The translations under genes were made by a program, and so were the position numbers. 32,460 nucleotides of DNA from an uncultured Clostridia bacterium (GTDB lineage Bacteria > Bacillota > Clostridia > Oscillospirales > Acutalibacteraceae): NCBI GenBank assembly GCA_958436475.1, contig CAUBKG010000020.1, forward strand, positions 1-32,460. Direction: 5' to 3'. Shown here in pieces: positions 1-8,005 of this stretch (positions are counted from its first letter, which is position 1; each line of letters begins with the position of its first letter). The notes under the pieces are model-generated. The model had not been told where the DNA came from, made no database searches, and worked only from the letters and a program-made list of their open reading frames with translations.

Positions 1-2
1 CC

Positions 3-146
3 AAAAACGGCAAGTGTGCATACAGTAACCTGGATAAGTGCGGGGTGGCGTGGTGCTTCTGGCAACGCTGCCCGTTTTATAAAGGGGGGAAGGCCAAAAA
101 TGGAGAACGAGATCATAAAGCTCCCCCAAAAAAGAAAGCGGTTTAA
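3..146 (+). CDS. Cys-rich small phage protein, 3' end only
   Basis: An open frame enters from the left edge and stops with TAA at 144-146, giving 47 visible residues. Four cysteines at visible residues 5, 13, 18 and 23 sit in a W/F/Y-rich context (KCGVAWCFWQRCPFY), followed by a Lys-rich tail. This looks like the small Cys-rich, probably metal-binding proteins often found just before phage packaging genes, although I cannot name a family. It overlaps the next gene by 47 bases in another frame. The ribosome site for that gene (AAAGGGGGGAAGG, about 81-93) lies inside this frame. The start lies outside the window. An ordinary non-coding tail is the alternative, but the Cys spacing argues for a real gene. 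Confidence 0.45.
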   Translation, partial: KNGKCAYSNLDKCGVAWCFWQRCPFYKGGKAKNGERDHKAPPKKKAV

Positions 147-639
147 CATTGTCCGCGAAGTATCGAATTTGGAAGAGCTGAACACGGAACTGCCCACCGA
201 CGAGGTGCAGAAGTATGTATCCTGTGGTGGATTTAGCTCCATTGCGTTTATCGTCTTTGTTGCGCAGAGGACCACAATCAAAGAAATGGTGGTATCGTCC
301 CTGCGCATAGGTAAAAAGCACTTACAGATACTTAATCGCCTGCATGATTCGGGCGAACTAAAAAAAGCAACGTTTATTGTCGGCAGCATAATGAAAAACG
401 ACAGCGATCTCGGGAAGTCGTATCGGTATTATGACGCGCTCACACAGTCCTGCCGGGAAAATGGATGGACAGCTATAGTACGCAACAACCACTCAAAGAT
501 AATATTGCTCGATACAGATAAGGGCAAATACGTTATTGAGACGTCGTCTAATCTCAACGAAAACCCCAACATGGAGCAGTTCAGTTTTGAAAAGGATGAA
601 AAACTCTTTAATTTTTACAAAGAGTTTTTGCTAGAATAA
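100..639 (+). CDS. Single-HKD phospholipase-D-like protein
   Basis: This 179-residue protein carries one PLD-type motif near its C-terminus: H131-S-K133, D138 four residues after the lysine, then T-S-S-N at 148-151. This matches HxK(x)4D...SxN. PLD-fold enzymes break phosphodiester bonds through a phospho-histidine intermediate. Single-motif members normally act as dimers and several are nucleases, so a DNA-processing role beside the terminase genes is plausible but inferred. The ATG at 100 is preferred to the longer frame from 16 because AAAGGGGGGAAGG sits just before it and the residues before it look like read-through of the neighbouring gene. It is followed by the small terminase gene after a 14-base gap. 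Confidence 0.72.
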   Translation: MENEIIKLPQKRKRFNIVREVSNLEELNTELPTDEVQKYVSCGGFSSIAFIVFVAQRTTIKEMVVSSLRIGKKHLQILNRLHDSGELKKATFIVGSIMKNDSDLGKSYRYYDALTQSCRENGWTAIVRNNHSKIILLDTDKGKYVIETSSNLNENPNMEQFSFEKDEKLFNFYKEFLLE

Positions 640-653
640 GAAGGTGAAACACA

Positions 654-1229
654 GTGGCATTGAATGAGAGGCAAAAGGCATTTGTAAACGAATACCTCAA
701 AGACTTTAACGCCACACAGGCGGCAATAAGGGCAGGATACTCCAAAAAAACGGCGTACTCTCTGGGGAGTGAAAACCTGAAAAAGGCTGAAATCCAAGAG
801 ATGTTAAGGGAGCGCATAAAAAAACGCGAAGAACGGACCGAGATAACGCAGGATAAGGTTATAAAGGAGCTTGCCAAAATTGCCTTTGCGAATGTGACCG
901 ATGCCGTAAAAATCGAGGCAAAGGGCCTCAACCGGGTAAAGGTGCTACCAACGGACGAAATGCCCGATGATATAATCAGCGCGATCGGAAGCATAAAGGA
1001 AGGGCCATATGGAGTGGAAATCAAGCTACACGATAAGCTACGAGCCCTGGAAGACCTCGGGAAGCACTTGGGGCTGTTTGATAATAACGCCAGCACCAGC
1101 ACGCAGGAAAATAACATCCTTGATGTGATCGGGCAAGATACCGGGGAGGACGTGACGGCAAATGAAATACGAGAGATTGAGCAAGCGGCAGAACATAGCG
1201 ATAACCTGGTGGAACAGGCCGAGATTTAA
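654..1229 (+). CDS. terS: Terminase small subunit
   Basis: This 191-residue protein recognises viral DNA for packaging and hands it to the large terminase. The N-terminus has the characteristic pattern of the Terminase_2 family: LNERQKAFVNEYL, then NATQAAIRAGYS and LGSENLKK. This is the helix-turn-helix DNA-binding region, about residues 3-50. A Glu/Lys-rich helical middle follows, with a conserved-looking KLHDKLRALEDLGKHLGL segment near 125-142. Translation starts at a GTG with AAGGTG upstream (641-646). The last 68 bases also encode the start of the large terminase in another frame, so its acidic C-terminus is dual-coding DNA. Confidence 0.93.
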   Translation: MALNERQKAFVNEYLKDFNATQAAIRAGYSKKTAYSLGSENLKKAEIQEMLRERIKKREERTEITQDKVIKELAKIAFANVTDAVKIEAKGLNRVKVLPTDEMPDDIISAIGSIKEGPYGVEIKLHDKLRALEDLGKHLGLFDNNASTSTQENNILDVIGQDTGEDVTANEIREIEQAAEHSDNLVEQAEI

Positions 1230-2406
1230 GGATTACGACGGCATCATCTGCGACGGGTCCATCCGGTCAGGTAAAACCATTGCTATGACAGTGGGATTTG
1301 TCATGTGGGCCATGTACCGGTTTGATAATCAAAAATTTGCATTATGCGGCAAGACCATTGAGAGCCTGCGCCGCAATGTGACCAGCAATCTCCCCACGTG
1401 GCTTGTGGGGATTTTTAAGTTTAAAGAGCATCGCGCAGAAAACAAAATCGTGGTATCCGTCGCCGGAAAGAAAAACACATTTTATCTGTTTGGCGGGCGG
1501 GATGAGAGCAGCTATCAGCTTATCCAGGGCATCACGCTCGCGGGCGTGCTGTTCGATGAAGTGGCACTCATGCCCCAGAGCTTCGTGGAGCAGGCGCTGG
1601 CGCGCTGCTCGGTAGAAGGCTCAAAATTTTGGTTTAATTGTAACCCCGAAGGGCCAAGCCACTGGTTTTATCAGGAGTGGATTTTAAAATGCCGGGAGCG
1701 CAACATCCTGCACCTGCACTTTACGATGTCCGATAATCTATCACTCTCAGACAAGATCAGGCAGCGGTACGAGGCCATGTACAGCGGCGTGTTTTATGAC
1801 CGCTACATCCGCGGCGAGTGGGTCGTTGCAGAAGGGCGTGTATACCGGCAGTTTACCGACAGCCCCGAATCGCATATTATGCGGGGACCTATCCAAGGCA
1901 TGGACGGTCAGTTTTTTGTCAGCGTCGACTATGGCACATTAAACCCGTGCTCAATGGGGCTATGGTGTGTACAACAAAACTGTGCAACCCGTATTAAGGA
2001 GTGGTATCACGACGGGCGAAAAGACGGACAGTTGACGGATGAGGAATATTATTCCGCGCTCGAAAAGCTGACGGAAGGATATTATATCCGCAAAGTGATA
2101 GTGGACCCTTCGGCGGCGAGCTTTATGGAGACCATCCGGCGGCATAACAAGTATTATGCATGGCCCGCAGATAACGACGTACTGGATGGGATACGGGTTA
2201 CTTCATCCCTGCTTAGTGCAGGGATGGTAAAAATCCATGAATCATGTGTGGACTCGATCCGTGAATTTGGACTGTACCGATGGGATGAAAAAAAGAACAG
2301 TGATGCAGTGCTGAAAGAAAACGATCACGCGATGGACGATATCCGGTATTTTTGCTATACGATACTGGCACGTGAATTCCGCTGGGCAGAATGGAAGGTG
2401 CGATAA
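1162..2406 (+). CDS. terL: Terminase large subunit (ATPase and nuclease)
   Basis: This is the 414-residue packaging motor that pumps DNA into the prohead and cuts it. Walker A is GSIRSGKT at residues 32-39, and Walker B is VLFDE with D132-E133. The C-terminal nuclease half shows the expected acidic positions: D256 in SVDYG, D315 in VDPSA and D392/D393 in MDDIRY. The start at 1162 is supported by GGGGAGGA at 1143-1150 and by the residues before Walker A (LSKRQ...ITWW), which are typical of Firmicutes phage large terminases. Any later ATG would remove Walker A. It overlaps terS by 68 bases, and its stop overlaps the portal start (TAATG). Confidence 0.96.
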   Translation: MKYERLSKRQNIAITWWNRPRFKDYDGIICDGSIRSGKTIAMTVGFVMWAMYRFDNQKFALCGKTIESLRRNVTSNLPTWLVGIFKFKEHRAENKIVVSVAGKKNTFYLFGGRDESSYQLIQGITLAGVLFDEVALMPQSFVEQALARCSVEGSKFWFNCNPEGPSHWFYQEWILKCRERNILHLHFTMSDNLSLSDKIRQRYEAMYSGVFYDRYIRGEWVVAEGRVYRQFTDSPESHIMRGPIQGMDGQFFVSVDYGTLNPCSMGLWCVQQNCATRIKEWYHDGRKDGQLTDEEYYSALEKLTEGYYIRKVIVDPSAASFMETIRRHNKYYAWPADNDVLDGIRVTSSLLSAGMVKIHESCVDSIREFGLYRWDEKKNSDAVLKENDHAMDDIRYFCYTILAREFRWAEWKVR

Positions 2407-3803
2407 TGTTTGGGCAAATGATGAAATGGCTGCGGCGTATGCTCACAAATTTGTTTGGAGATGATCGCGAGGAAAATGTTGATATCATTATCTCCGACAA
2501 AATGGAGGGTGCTATTACCCGCTGGGCAGCCGAGTATGAGGGCAGGCCCCCGTGGGCAGGAAAGCAAGTAAAAAGCATCGGATTGCCTGCCGGAATCGCG
2601 TCAGAGGTTGCCAAAATGGTAACAATGGAATCACAACTGGAGGTTACAGGCAGTCCGCGCGCAGACTTTTTAAACATCCAATTGGGATTGTTTAAAGATA
2701 CACTGGAAAACAGTGTGGAGCTCGGCGCTGCGCTTGGAGGGATTATCTTTAAGCCGTATGTGGCGGATGATCGTATCATTGTTGATATTGTACAGGGGGA
2801 TTGCTTTTATCCGACGTCGTTTGATACGTCAAACAGGATGACAGGTGCCATATTTGTTGACCAGTTTGTGCGCCGAAACACAATTTATACTCGACTAGAG
2901 CGACATGAATACGCGGCCGGAATACATACCGTACAAAACAAAGCGTTTTCGAGCAGCAACGCGGCATCCATCGGAAAAGAAATAAGTTTGGAATCCGTAC
3001 CGGAATGGAAACAAATTGCCGAGGATGTAACGTTTAATAATGTTGACCGCCCCTTGTTTGGATACCTCAAAATGCCCTTTGCAAACAGGATTGACCGCCA
3101 TTCTCCGCTTGGTGTATCTATTTACTCCGGGCCGGTGGAAATGCTTATAAAAGACGCGGATGAACAGTATGGACGGTATCTGTGGGAGTTTGAGGGCGGG
3201 GAACTTGCTATTGACGCGGCCGCGGATTATCTGCAACCCGCACAGAATGGGAAGCAAACACTCCCGCACGGAAAAGAAAGGCTATTTCGGCGGCTTGAAA
3301 CAAAAGACGCTAATTTTTATAACATCTTTTCTCCTGCGCTGCGAGATGAATCAATTAAACGGGGATTTAACACGATCCTGCAAAGGATAGAGTTTGCCTG
3401 CGGTCTGGCGTATGGCACTTTATCCGATCCTCAGACGGTGGATAAAACCGCGGAGGAAGTGCGGGCCAGTAAACAGCGGTCATATTGCACGATAAAAAGC
3501 ATCCAACGGGCGGTTGAAACCGCTGTTGATGATCTTGTATATGCAATGGATAAACTCGCAACCGAGTACCACCTCTCCCCATCGGGAGAGTACGAAATCA
3601 CATATGACTGGGATGACAGTATCGTCAATGACCCCGCGGCGAGAAAGCAACTATTTTGGCAATATGTGCAGGCGGGGAAATTCCCAATGTGGAGATATTT
3701 AGTGGAGTTCGAGGGATATAGTGAAGATGAGGCAAAACAAATAGCAGATGAGGCGGGAAGTAATCTCAGTAATCCCTTTGGATTTGAAGAGGGTGACCCC
3801 TGA
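2406..3803 (+). CDS. Portal protein (SPP1 gp6-like)
   Basis: This 465-residue protein forms the ring at the unique capsid vertex through which DNA passes. The sequence resembles SPP1-type portals of Firmicutes phages: an N-terminal segment (residues about 25-60) with ITRWAAEYEGRPPW, a central domain, and a helical part near 330-400 (GLAYGTLSDP, then EVRASKQRS). It ends in an acidic tail that includes a GYSEDEAKQIADEA segment. The ATG at 2406 is chosen over the frame start at 2391 because it overlaps the terL stop (TAATG) and AAGGTG lies about 6 bases upstream. Its TGA overlaps the ATG of the minor capsid gene. Position between terminase and minor capsid genes fits the call. Confidence 0.92.
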   Translation: MFGQMMKWLRRMLTNLFGDDREENVDIIISDKMEGAITRWAAEYEGRPPWAGKQVKSIGLPAGIASEVAKMVTMESQLEVTGSPRADFLNIQLGLFKDTLENSVELGAALGGIIFKPYVADDRIIVDIVQGDCFYPTSFDTSNRMTGAIFVDQFVRRNTIYTRLERHEYAAGIHTVQNKAFSSSNAASIGKEISLESVPEWKQIAEDVTFNNVDRPLFGYLKMPFANRIDRHSPLGVSIYSGPVEMLIKDADEQYGRYLWEFEGGELAIDAAADYLQPAQNGKQTLPHGKERLFRRLETKDANFYNIFSPALRDESIKRGFNTILQRIEFACGLAYGTLSDPQTVDKTAEEVRASKQRSYCTIKSIQRAVETAVDDLVYAMDKLATEYHLSPSGEYEITYDWDDSIVNDPAARKQLFWQYVQAGKFPMWRYLVEFEGYSEDEAKQIADEAGSNLSNPFGFEEGDP

Positions 3804-5008
3804 TGCTCGATCCGGTATACCTCGATCATGTATCCGATGATATTGTGGAGTTATACTCTGCGTTAGATCAGGCGGTTGTGCGGGATATCGTCCGCCGTTT
3901 GGCAAAAGCAGAAACCATGACGGAATCCGCACGCTGGCAAATACTACGCGCGCAGGATAGTGGGCTGCTGTACGATGAGATCATAAAAGAGGCGTCAAAG
4001 ATATCAAATGCCTCCGAAAATCAGGTACGCATGATCTTTGAGGACGCAGGGATTACAGCAACAACATACGACAAGCGAATTTATGAAGCGGCTGGGCTCT
4101 CTCCCCCGCCGCTGAAAATGTCCCCCGCCGCTTTAGGAGTGCTGAATGCGGGGTTGAGTAAAACAAACGGTTACTTGCACAACCTCACAATGACAACCGC
4201 GAGCCAAGCCCAGCAGACATATATCCGTGTGGCCACAATGGCGGAAATGCAGATCGAAAGCGGCGCGTTTGATTATGTAACGGCGATCCGGCAGGCGATA
4301 CGCGGTGCCGCATGTGACGGCGCAAAAGTGGCATATCCCAGCGGGCATATTGACCGGTTGGATGTGGCTGTCCGTCGGGCTGTCCTCACAGGAGTGGGGC
4401 AGACAACCGGGCAAATCGGGCTTGCCTATGCAGAGGATATGGGATGCGATCTCATGGAGATTACCGCACACGCGGGGGCTCGCCCCTCCCATGCCGAATG
4501 GCAGGGAAAGGTCGTAAGCCTGTCGGGGAGAAAGGGATATCTTAGCCTTGGCACTATAGGATATGGTACAGGCGCGGGATTTAAAGGGTGGAATTGTAGA
4601 CATGACTGGTTCCCTTTTTTTGAGGGGGTATCGGAATCTGTCTACCCGCGCAGCGAGATTGAGCGAATGAATAATGCAAGCGTCACGATTAATGGCGAAA
4701 ACATCTCGCTTTACGAAGCGATGCAGAAACAACGAAAAATGGAGCGCACAATCCGCACAACAAAGCGTGAACTGGTGGGAATCGAGGAAGGGATCAAGAC
4801 CTCCAAAAACGATGATCTGCGCAACGCGCTACGCAACGATTTTAACAGCGCCGCTGTGCGACTGAAAAAACAGGAAAAAACACTGAAGGAATTTTTGCAT
4901 AAAGCAGGTCTTGATAACGATTCTGCCCGCGTACAGGTGAGAGGATTTGGTCGTGGTCAGGCGCAAAAGGCCATATCTGCTGATAAAAAATACGATCCTA
5001 ATCTTTGA
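3803..5008 (+). CDS. Minor capsid protein (Phage_min_cap2-like)
   Basis: This 401-residue protein is an internal or portal-associated head protein of the SPP1 gp7-like / minor capsid protein 2 type, which helps head assembly and DNA ejection. The diagnostic stretch is in the middle, about residues 195-275: VLTGVGQTTGQ, then HAGARPSHAEWQGKV and a GFKGWNCRHDWFPF motif with conserved His, Trp and Cys. The C-terminal third is a charged coiled coil (about 305-375) and ends in a basic Gly/Arg-rich tail. The start overlaps the portal stop (TGATG), with GAGGGTGA as ribosome site. Two hairpins follow its stop before the scaffold gene. Confidence 0.88.
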   Translation: MLDPVYLDHVSDDIVELYSALDQAVVRDIVRRLAKAETMTESARWQILRAQDSGLLYDEIIKEASKISNASENQVRMIFEDAGITATTYDKRIYEAAGLSPPPLKMSPAALGVLNAGLSKTNGYLHNLTMTTASQAQQTYIRVATMAEMQIESGAFDYVTAIRQAIRGAACDGAKVAYPSGHIDRLDVAVRRAVLTGVGQTTGQIGLAYAEDMGCDLMEITAHAGARPSHAEWQGKVVSLSGRKGYLSLGTIGYGTGAGFKGWNCRHDWFPFFEGVSESVYPRSEIERMNNASVTINGENISLYEAMQKQRKMERTIRTTKRELVGIEEGIKTSKNDDLRNALRNDFNSAAVRLKKQEKTLKEFLHKAGLDNDSARVQVRGFGRGQAQKAISADKKYDPNL

Positions 5009-5016
5009 CGGACTAA

Positions 5017-5046
5017 ACCGCTTTGTAATCTCAAGGCGGTATTTTT
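5017..5046 (+). terminator. Terminator-like hairpin 1 after minor capsid gene
   Basis: ACCGCTTTG at 5017-5025 pairs with CAAGGCGGT at 5032-5040, with one G-T pair and a 6-base loop, and is followed by ATTTTTAT. It lies 8 bases after the stop of the minor capsid gene. It could cut or slow late transcription before the scaffold and capsid genes, or act as an mRNA processing or stabilising structure. Confidence 0.6.
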
Positions 5047-5070
5047 ATGCGCAAAATTAAATCGGTCAGA

Positions 5071-5100
5071 AAGCACAGCCCTGGAGGCTGTGCTTTTATA
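5071..5100 (+). terminator. Terminator-like hairpin 2 before scaffold gene
   Basis: AAGCACAGCC at 5071-5080 pairs perfectly with GGCTGTGCTT at 5086-5095 around a 5-base loop (CTGGA) and runs into TTATATA. This has the form of an intrinsic terminator, though the T tract is interrupted. It lies 31 bases after the first hairpin and about 20 bases upstream of the scaffold ribosome site. Confidence 0.65.
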
Positions 5101-5133
5101 TATGCGGCAGAACCGCAAAGGAGGAACAGCCAG

Positions 5134-5682
5134 ATGCTGAAACCTAATGTACAACTTTTTGCAGACCCAGAAAACAATCCCCCGAATAATACCGATCCGC
5201 CCGTTGCAGGAAAGACATACACAGAGGATTATGTGTCTGCCCTGCGCGGAGAATCAGCCGGATACCGGACGTGTGCAAAATCTTACGAAACCGCGCTGAG
5301 AACAGTGCTCGGTGTGAAGGATGGCGAAGAGCTTGGGGACCTTAACGCGCGACTGGCAACTTATCAGCAAAACAGCAATCAAGCGCAGGCCGCTACTGTG
5401 CAGAAGGCAAACGGCCTCCTGATAAAAGCAGAAATGCGTGCTCTTGATGGGTACGACCACAAATTGCTATCAAAAGTGATCGATTTATCCGGCGTTAAGG
5501 TATCAGATGACGGCACAGTGACGGGGCTCAAAGAGGCGGCAGAAGCCGCAGCTGAGGAATACCCCGCTGTGCGCAAAACTCCCCCGCAGTTTTCGCGGGG
5601 TACAAAAGGCCCAACCAAAAACATGGACAGCGGGAAAGACCGCGCAAACGCCGCTCTAAGGGCGGTATTTGGAAAGGAGTAA
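5134..5682 (+). CDS. Capsid scaffold protein (GP20-like)
   Basis: This 182-residue protein is expected to scaffold prohead assembly and be lost on maturation. It lies directly before the major capsid gene and has the charged, Ala/Gln/Glu-rich helical make-up of the Phage minor structural GP20 family. A short Asn/Pro-rich head is followed by helices around residues 35-100, an ISDLSGVKV-like segment (KVIDLSGVKV) near 113-122, and a basic C-terminus ending RAVFGKE, which could contact the capsid protein. The ATG at 5134 is chosen over the frame start at 5047 because AAAGGAGG precedes it at 5117-5124 and the upstream part would be translated through hairpin 2. A separate scaffold fits the absence of a prohead protease. 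Confidence 0.85.
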   Translation: MLKPNVQLFADPENNPPNNTDPPVAGKTYTEDYVSALRGESAGYRTCAKSYETALRTVLGVKDGEELGDLNARLATYQQNSNQAQAATVQKANGLLIKAEMRALDGYDHKLLSKVIDLSGVKVSDDGTVTGLKEAAEAAAEEYPAVRKTPPQFSRGTKGPTKNMDSGKDRANAALRAVFGKE

Positions 5683-5685
5683 ACT

Positions 5686-6858
5686 ATGCCCATCAACAGA
5701 ACAGAAGCAGAGGCGCTCATCCAGGAGCAGGTCGTCAATACGATTTTCCAGGACGCGCCCAAACAGTCCGTATTTTTATCAATGGCACGTAAATTGCCGA
5801 ACATGACGAGCAAGCAGACGCGCATCCCCGTGCTTGATATGCTACCGATGGCATATTGGGTCAATGGTGACACAGGGCATAAGCAGACCAGCAAGCAGGC
5901 CTGGGATAACGTATATCTCACAGCCGCAGAACTCGCCGTTATCGTCCCGATCCCGGAGGCGGTGCTTGATGACGCGAGCTTTGATATCATCGGCGAGGTT
6001 ACACCGCGCATTAACGAGGCGATCGGGCAGCGCGTAGACAGCGCCGCGATCTTTGGCGTCAATCGCCCCGCCGAATGGCAGAACGACATTATCACCCTTG
6101 CTCGACAGGCCGGAAACAACGTATCCGGCGGCATCACTTACGACACATTGCTTGGTGCAAACGGCCTCTTCGCAAAAATAGAATCTGCCGGCAGAATGGC
6201 GACCGGGGTTATCGCCTCCATGCAAACGCGTGCGGCGCTGCGCGGGTTAAAGGATAACGATGGGCGTCCGCTTTTTAAAACAGATATGCAGGGCGCTACC
6301 CCGTATGCCCTTGACGGAGTATCGATGCAATTTCCGCTCAACGGGGCCTTTGATACGTCTGTGGCGCAGATGGTTGCAGGCGATTTCTCTCAGGCTGTAT
6401 ATTCTATCCGCCAAGATGTGACGGTCAAGATTTTGGATCAGGCAACGATTGTTGATCCGTCTACTAATCAGATCATTTACTCGCTTGCGCAGCAGGATAT
6501 GATTGCGATCCGGGTAGTGTTCCGCATGGGCTGGGCTTTGCCTAATCCTGCAACTCGCATGGACGAAAATCGACTGACTGTGCCGTTTGCGTATATTGAG
6601 GCGACCACTCCGTATACCGCGCAGACTGTGACATTTACGGTTAAGGACAACGCAGAAACTCCTGCAGCTGTGGCGGGGGCTGTGGTTGACGTCAACGGAT
6701 CCCGCCAGAAGACAGATAACTCTGGTAAGGCAGTGTTCAGTCTGCGCGCGGGTACTTATCCAGTCAAAATTAAAAAGGCAGGATACACTCCGCAGACGGC
6801 AAACATAACGGTCGGATCTGCAGCGGTAAGCCAGTCTATCACACTGCCCGCTAACTAA
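5686..6858 (+). CDS. Major capsid protein with C-terminal Ig/PEGA-like domain
   Basis: This 390-residue HK97-fold capsid subunit follows the scaffold gene by three bases and has AAAGGAG before its ATG. Residues 1 to about 308 are the coat domain, with segments typical of Firmicutes phage capsids (SKQTRIPVLDMLP, AELAVIVPIPEAVLDD, VIASMQTRAALRGLKD, MDENRLTVPFAYIEA). Residues about 312-390 are a separate beta domain of the carboxypeptidase-regulatory/PEGA type: GAVVDVNG, then TDNSGKAVFSLRAGTYPVKIKKAGY. It is a likely surface decoration fused to the coat protein. No N-terminal scaffold (delta) domain is present, which agrees with the separate scaffold gene. Confidence 0.93.
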   Translation: MPINRTEAEALIQEQVVNTIFQDAPKQSVFLSMARKLPNMTSKQTRIPVLDMLPMAYWVNGDTGHKQTSKQAWDNVYLTAAELAVIVPIPEAVLDDASFDIIGEVTPRINEAIGQRVDSAAIFGVNRPAEWQNDIITLARQAGNNVSGGITYDTLLGANGLFAKIESAGRMATGVIASMQTRAALRGLKDNDGRPLFKTDMQGATPYALDGVSMQFPLNGAFDTSVAQMVAGDFSQAVYSIRQDVTVKILDQATIVDPSTNQIIYSLAQQDMIAIRVVFRMGWALPNPATRMDENRLTVPFAYIEATTPYTAQTVTFTVKDNAETPAAVAGAVVDVNGSRQKTDNSGKAVFSLRAGTYPVKIKKAGYTPQTANITVGSAAVSQSITLPAN

Positions 6859-6873
6859 AAAGGTGGTATTACG

Positions 6874-7242
6874 ATGTATGCAACATATCAGTACTATACC
6901 GATATGTACCGTGGGAAACTAACGAGTGAAAAAGAGTGGCCAAAACTCTGTATAGAAGCATCCGCATACATCGATGTGCTGACATTTGGCCGGTTAAGAT
7001 GCGGCGCCGAGATAACGGACAGTGTCAAGATGGCGGTATGCGCAGTAGCAGAAACCATACAACACCGCAACACAGAAACCGCTGCCCGCGCGGAAGGCGT
7101 AAAAAGCGAAAGCGTGGGGAGCCAGTCAGTTACCTATGAGGATGCCGCAACTGCGGCCATGCGCTTTGAAACGGAGAAAAGGGCTGCGGCGGATTTATAC
7201 TTGCCGCGGTCCGACCCTCTCCGATACGCGGGGGTGCTTTGA
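6874..7242 (+). CDS. Head-tail connector / adaptor protein
   Basis: This 122-residue, mainly helical protein sits directly after the major capsid gene. That is where Firmicutes siphoviruses keep the first head-completion (adaptor) protein, which binds under the portal and extends the channel. Visible features are an aromatic N-terminus (YATYQYYTDMYRGK), a TEKEW-like helix (SEKEWPKLCIEASAYID), and C-terminal ATAAMRFETEKRAAADLYLP. The call rests on position, length and this pattern rather than a unique motif. The ATG has AAAAGGTGG upstream. Its TGA overlaps the ATG of the next gene. Confidence 0.75.
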   Translation: MYATYQYYTDMYRGKLTSEKEWPKLCIEASAYIDVLTFGRLRCGAEITDSVKMAVCAVAETIQHRNTETAARAEGVKSESVGSQSVTYEDAATAAMRFETEKRAAADLYLPRSDPLRYAGVL

Positions 7243-7583
7243 TGCTCACAAATGCAGCCTGCACGCTGTACCTTACGCAGGACGGCAAAAATTATAAGCG
7301 TATCTACTGCGACAAATGCCACTGGGAGGATACGCGAGGGATGAATATCAACAAAACCGGAAGCACGGCAGTGGATAGCGTGCGGGTGTTTTTGCCTCTA
7401 TCTTCCGCAGATCTGGATGGTGTGAAGGGTTATCTGCTGCACGGAAACAATGCGTTTGAGCCATCTGATAGCCATCCGATCCGGGAACTCGTGACACAGG
7501 GAGCCACATTTACAATCACCAGTGCCGAACGATATGACTTTGGAAGTCCTGCAATGCAGCATTGGGAGGTGTATGCCAAGTGA
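7242..7583 (+). CDS. Putative head-tail connector / minor capsid protein
   Basis: This 113-residue beta-rich protein occupies the second slot in the connector block. It has a CDKCHW segment near residue 25 (two cysteines three apart, no partner pair), a MNINKTGSTAVDSVRVFLPL stretch and a C-terminal TSAERYDFGSPAMQHWEVYA. The last segment resembles small head-completion or stopper-type proteins of lactococcal and clostridial phages. I do not recognise a named family with certainty. The ATG at 7242 overlaps the previous stop (TGATG); an in-frame TTG three bases upstream is less likely. Its TGA overlaps the next gene's GTG. Confidence 0.65.
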   Translation: MLTNAACTLYLTQDGKNYKRIYCDKCHWEDTRGMNINKTGSTAVDSVRVFLPLSSADLDGVKGYLLHGNNAFEPSDSHPIRELVTQGATFTITSAERYDFGSPAMQHWEVYAK

Positions 7584-8005
7584 GCGGCGAGATTAAAACT
7601 CCGCGAGGCACGGTCATTAAGACCGGAAAGACGACATGTCGCCTTACTTGGAATCCCGGCCTTGCCCCGGAAGCAAACGCACGGTACAGCCGCGCGCAGA
7701 AGTTTGTTGACAGCGAAGTTTTACGCCACAGTACACCATATACTCCCATGCGGTCGAGTATGCTAATTAAATCAGGGACTTTGGGAACGAAAATAGGCAG
7801 CGGCCTCGTGCAGTGGATTGCCCCATATGCAAGGTATCAATATTACGGTAAGGTGATGGTCGGTCCCGCACCGAAGGTACTCACAGAGCGCCCCCTCACG
7901 TACAATGGTGCTCCGCAGAGGGGCGCATATTGGTTTGAGCGGATGAAGGCGGACAAAGGATCGACAATCATTGCAGGAGCAAAAAAAATTGCAGGAGGAA
8001 AGTAA
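7580..8005 (+). CDS. Minor capsid / head-tail joining protein
   Basis: This 141-residue protein matches the pattern of the small 'minor capsid protein' family (Min_capsid_2-like) of Firmicutes phages: VDSEVLRHSTPYTP, then SGTLGTKIGSGLVQWIAPYARYQYYGKVMVG, PKVLTERPLTYN and a GAYWFERMKADKG ending. Position suggests a head-tail joining or neck function. The start is taken as GTG at 7580, which overlaps the previous TGA and has GGGAGGTG about 8 bases upstream; the longer frame from 7562 lacks such a site. Residues 1-30 are basic and Thr/Lys-rich. Confidence 0.82.
   Translation: MSGEIKTPRGTVIKTGKTTCRLTWNPGLAPEANARYSRAQKFVDSEVLRHSTPYTPMRSSMLIKSGTLGTKIGSGLVQWIAPYARYQYYGKVMVGPAPKVLTERPLTYNGAPQRGAYWFERMKADKGSTIIAGAKKIAGGK

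Noticed and set aside
5379..6137. Minus-strand frame of 252 residues over scaffold and capsid genes
   Set aside because: It covers two well-supported plus-strand genes and has no domain or ribosome site.
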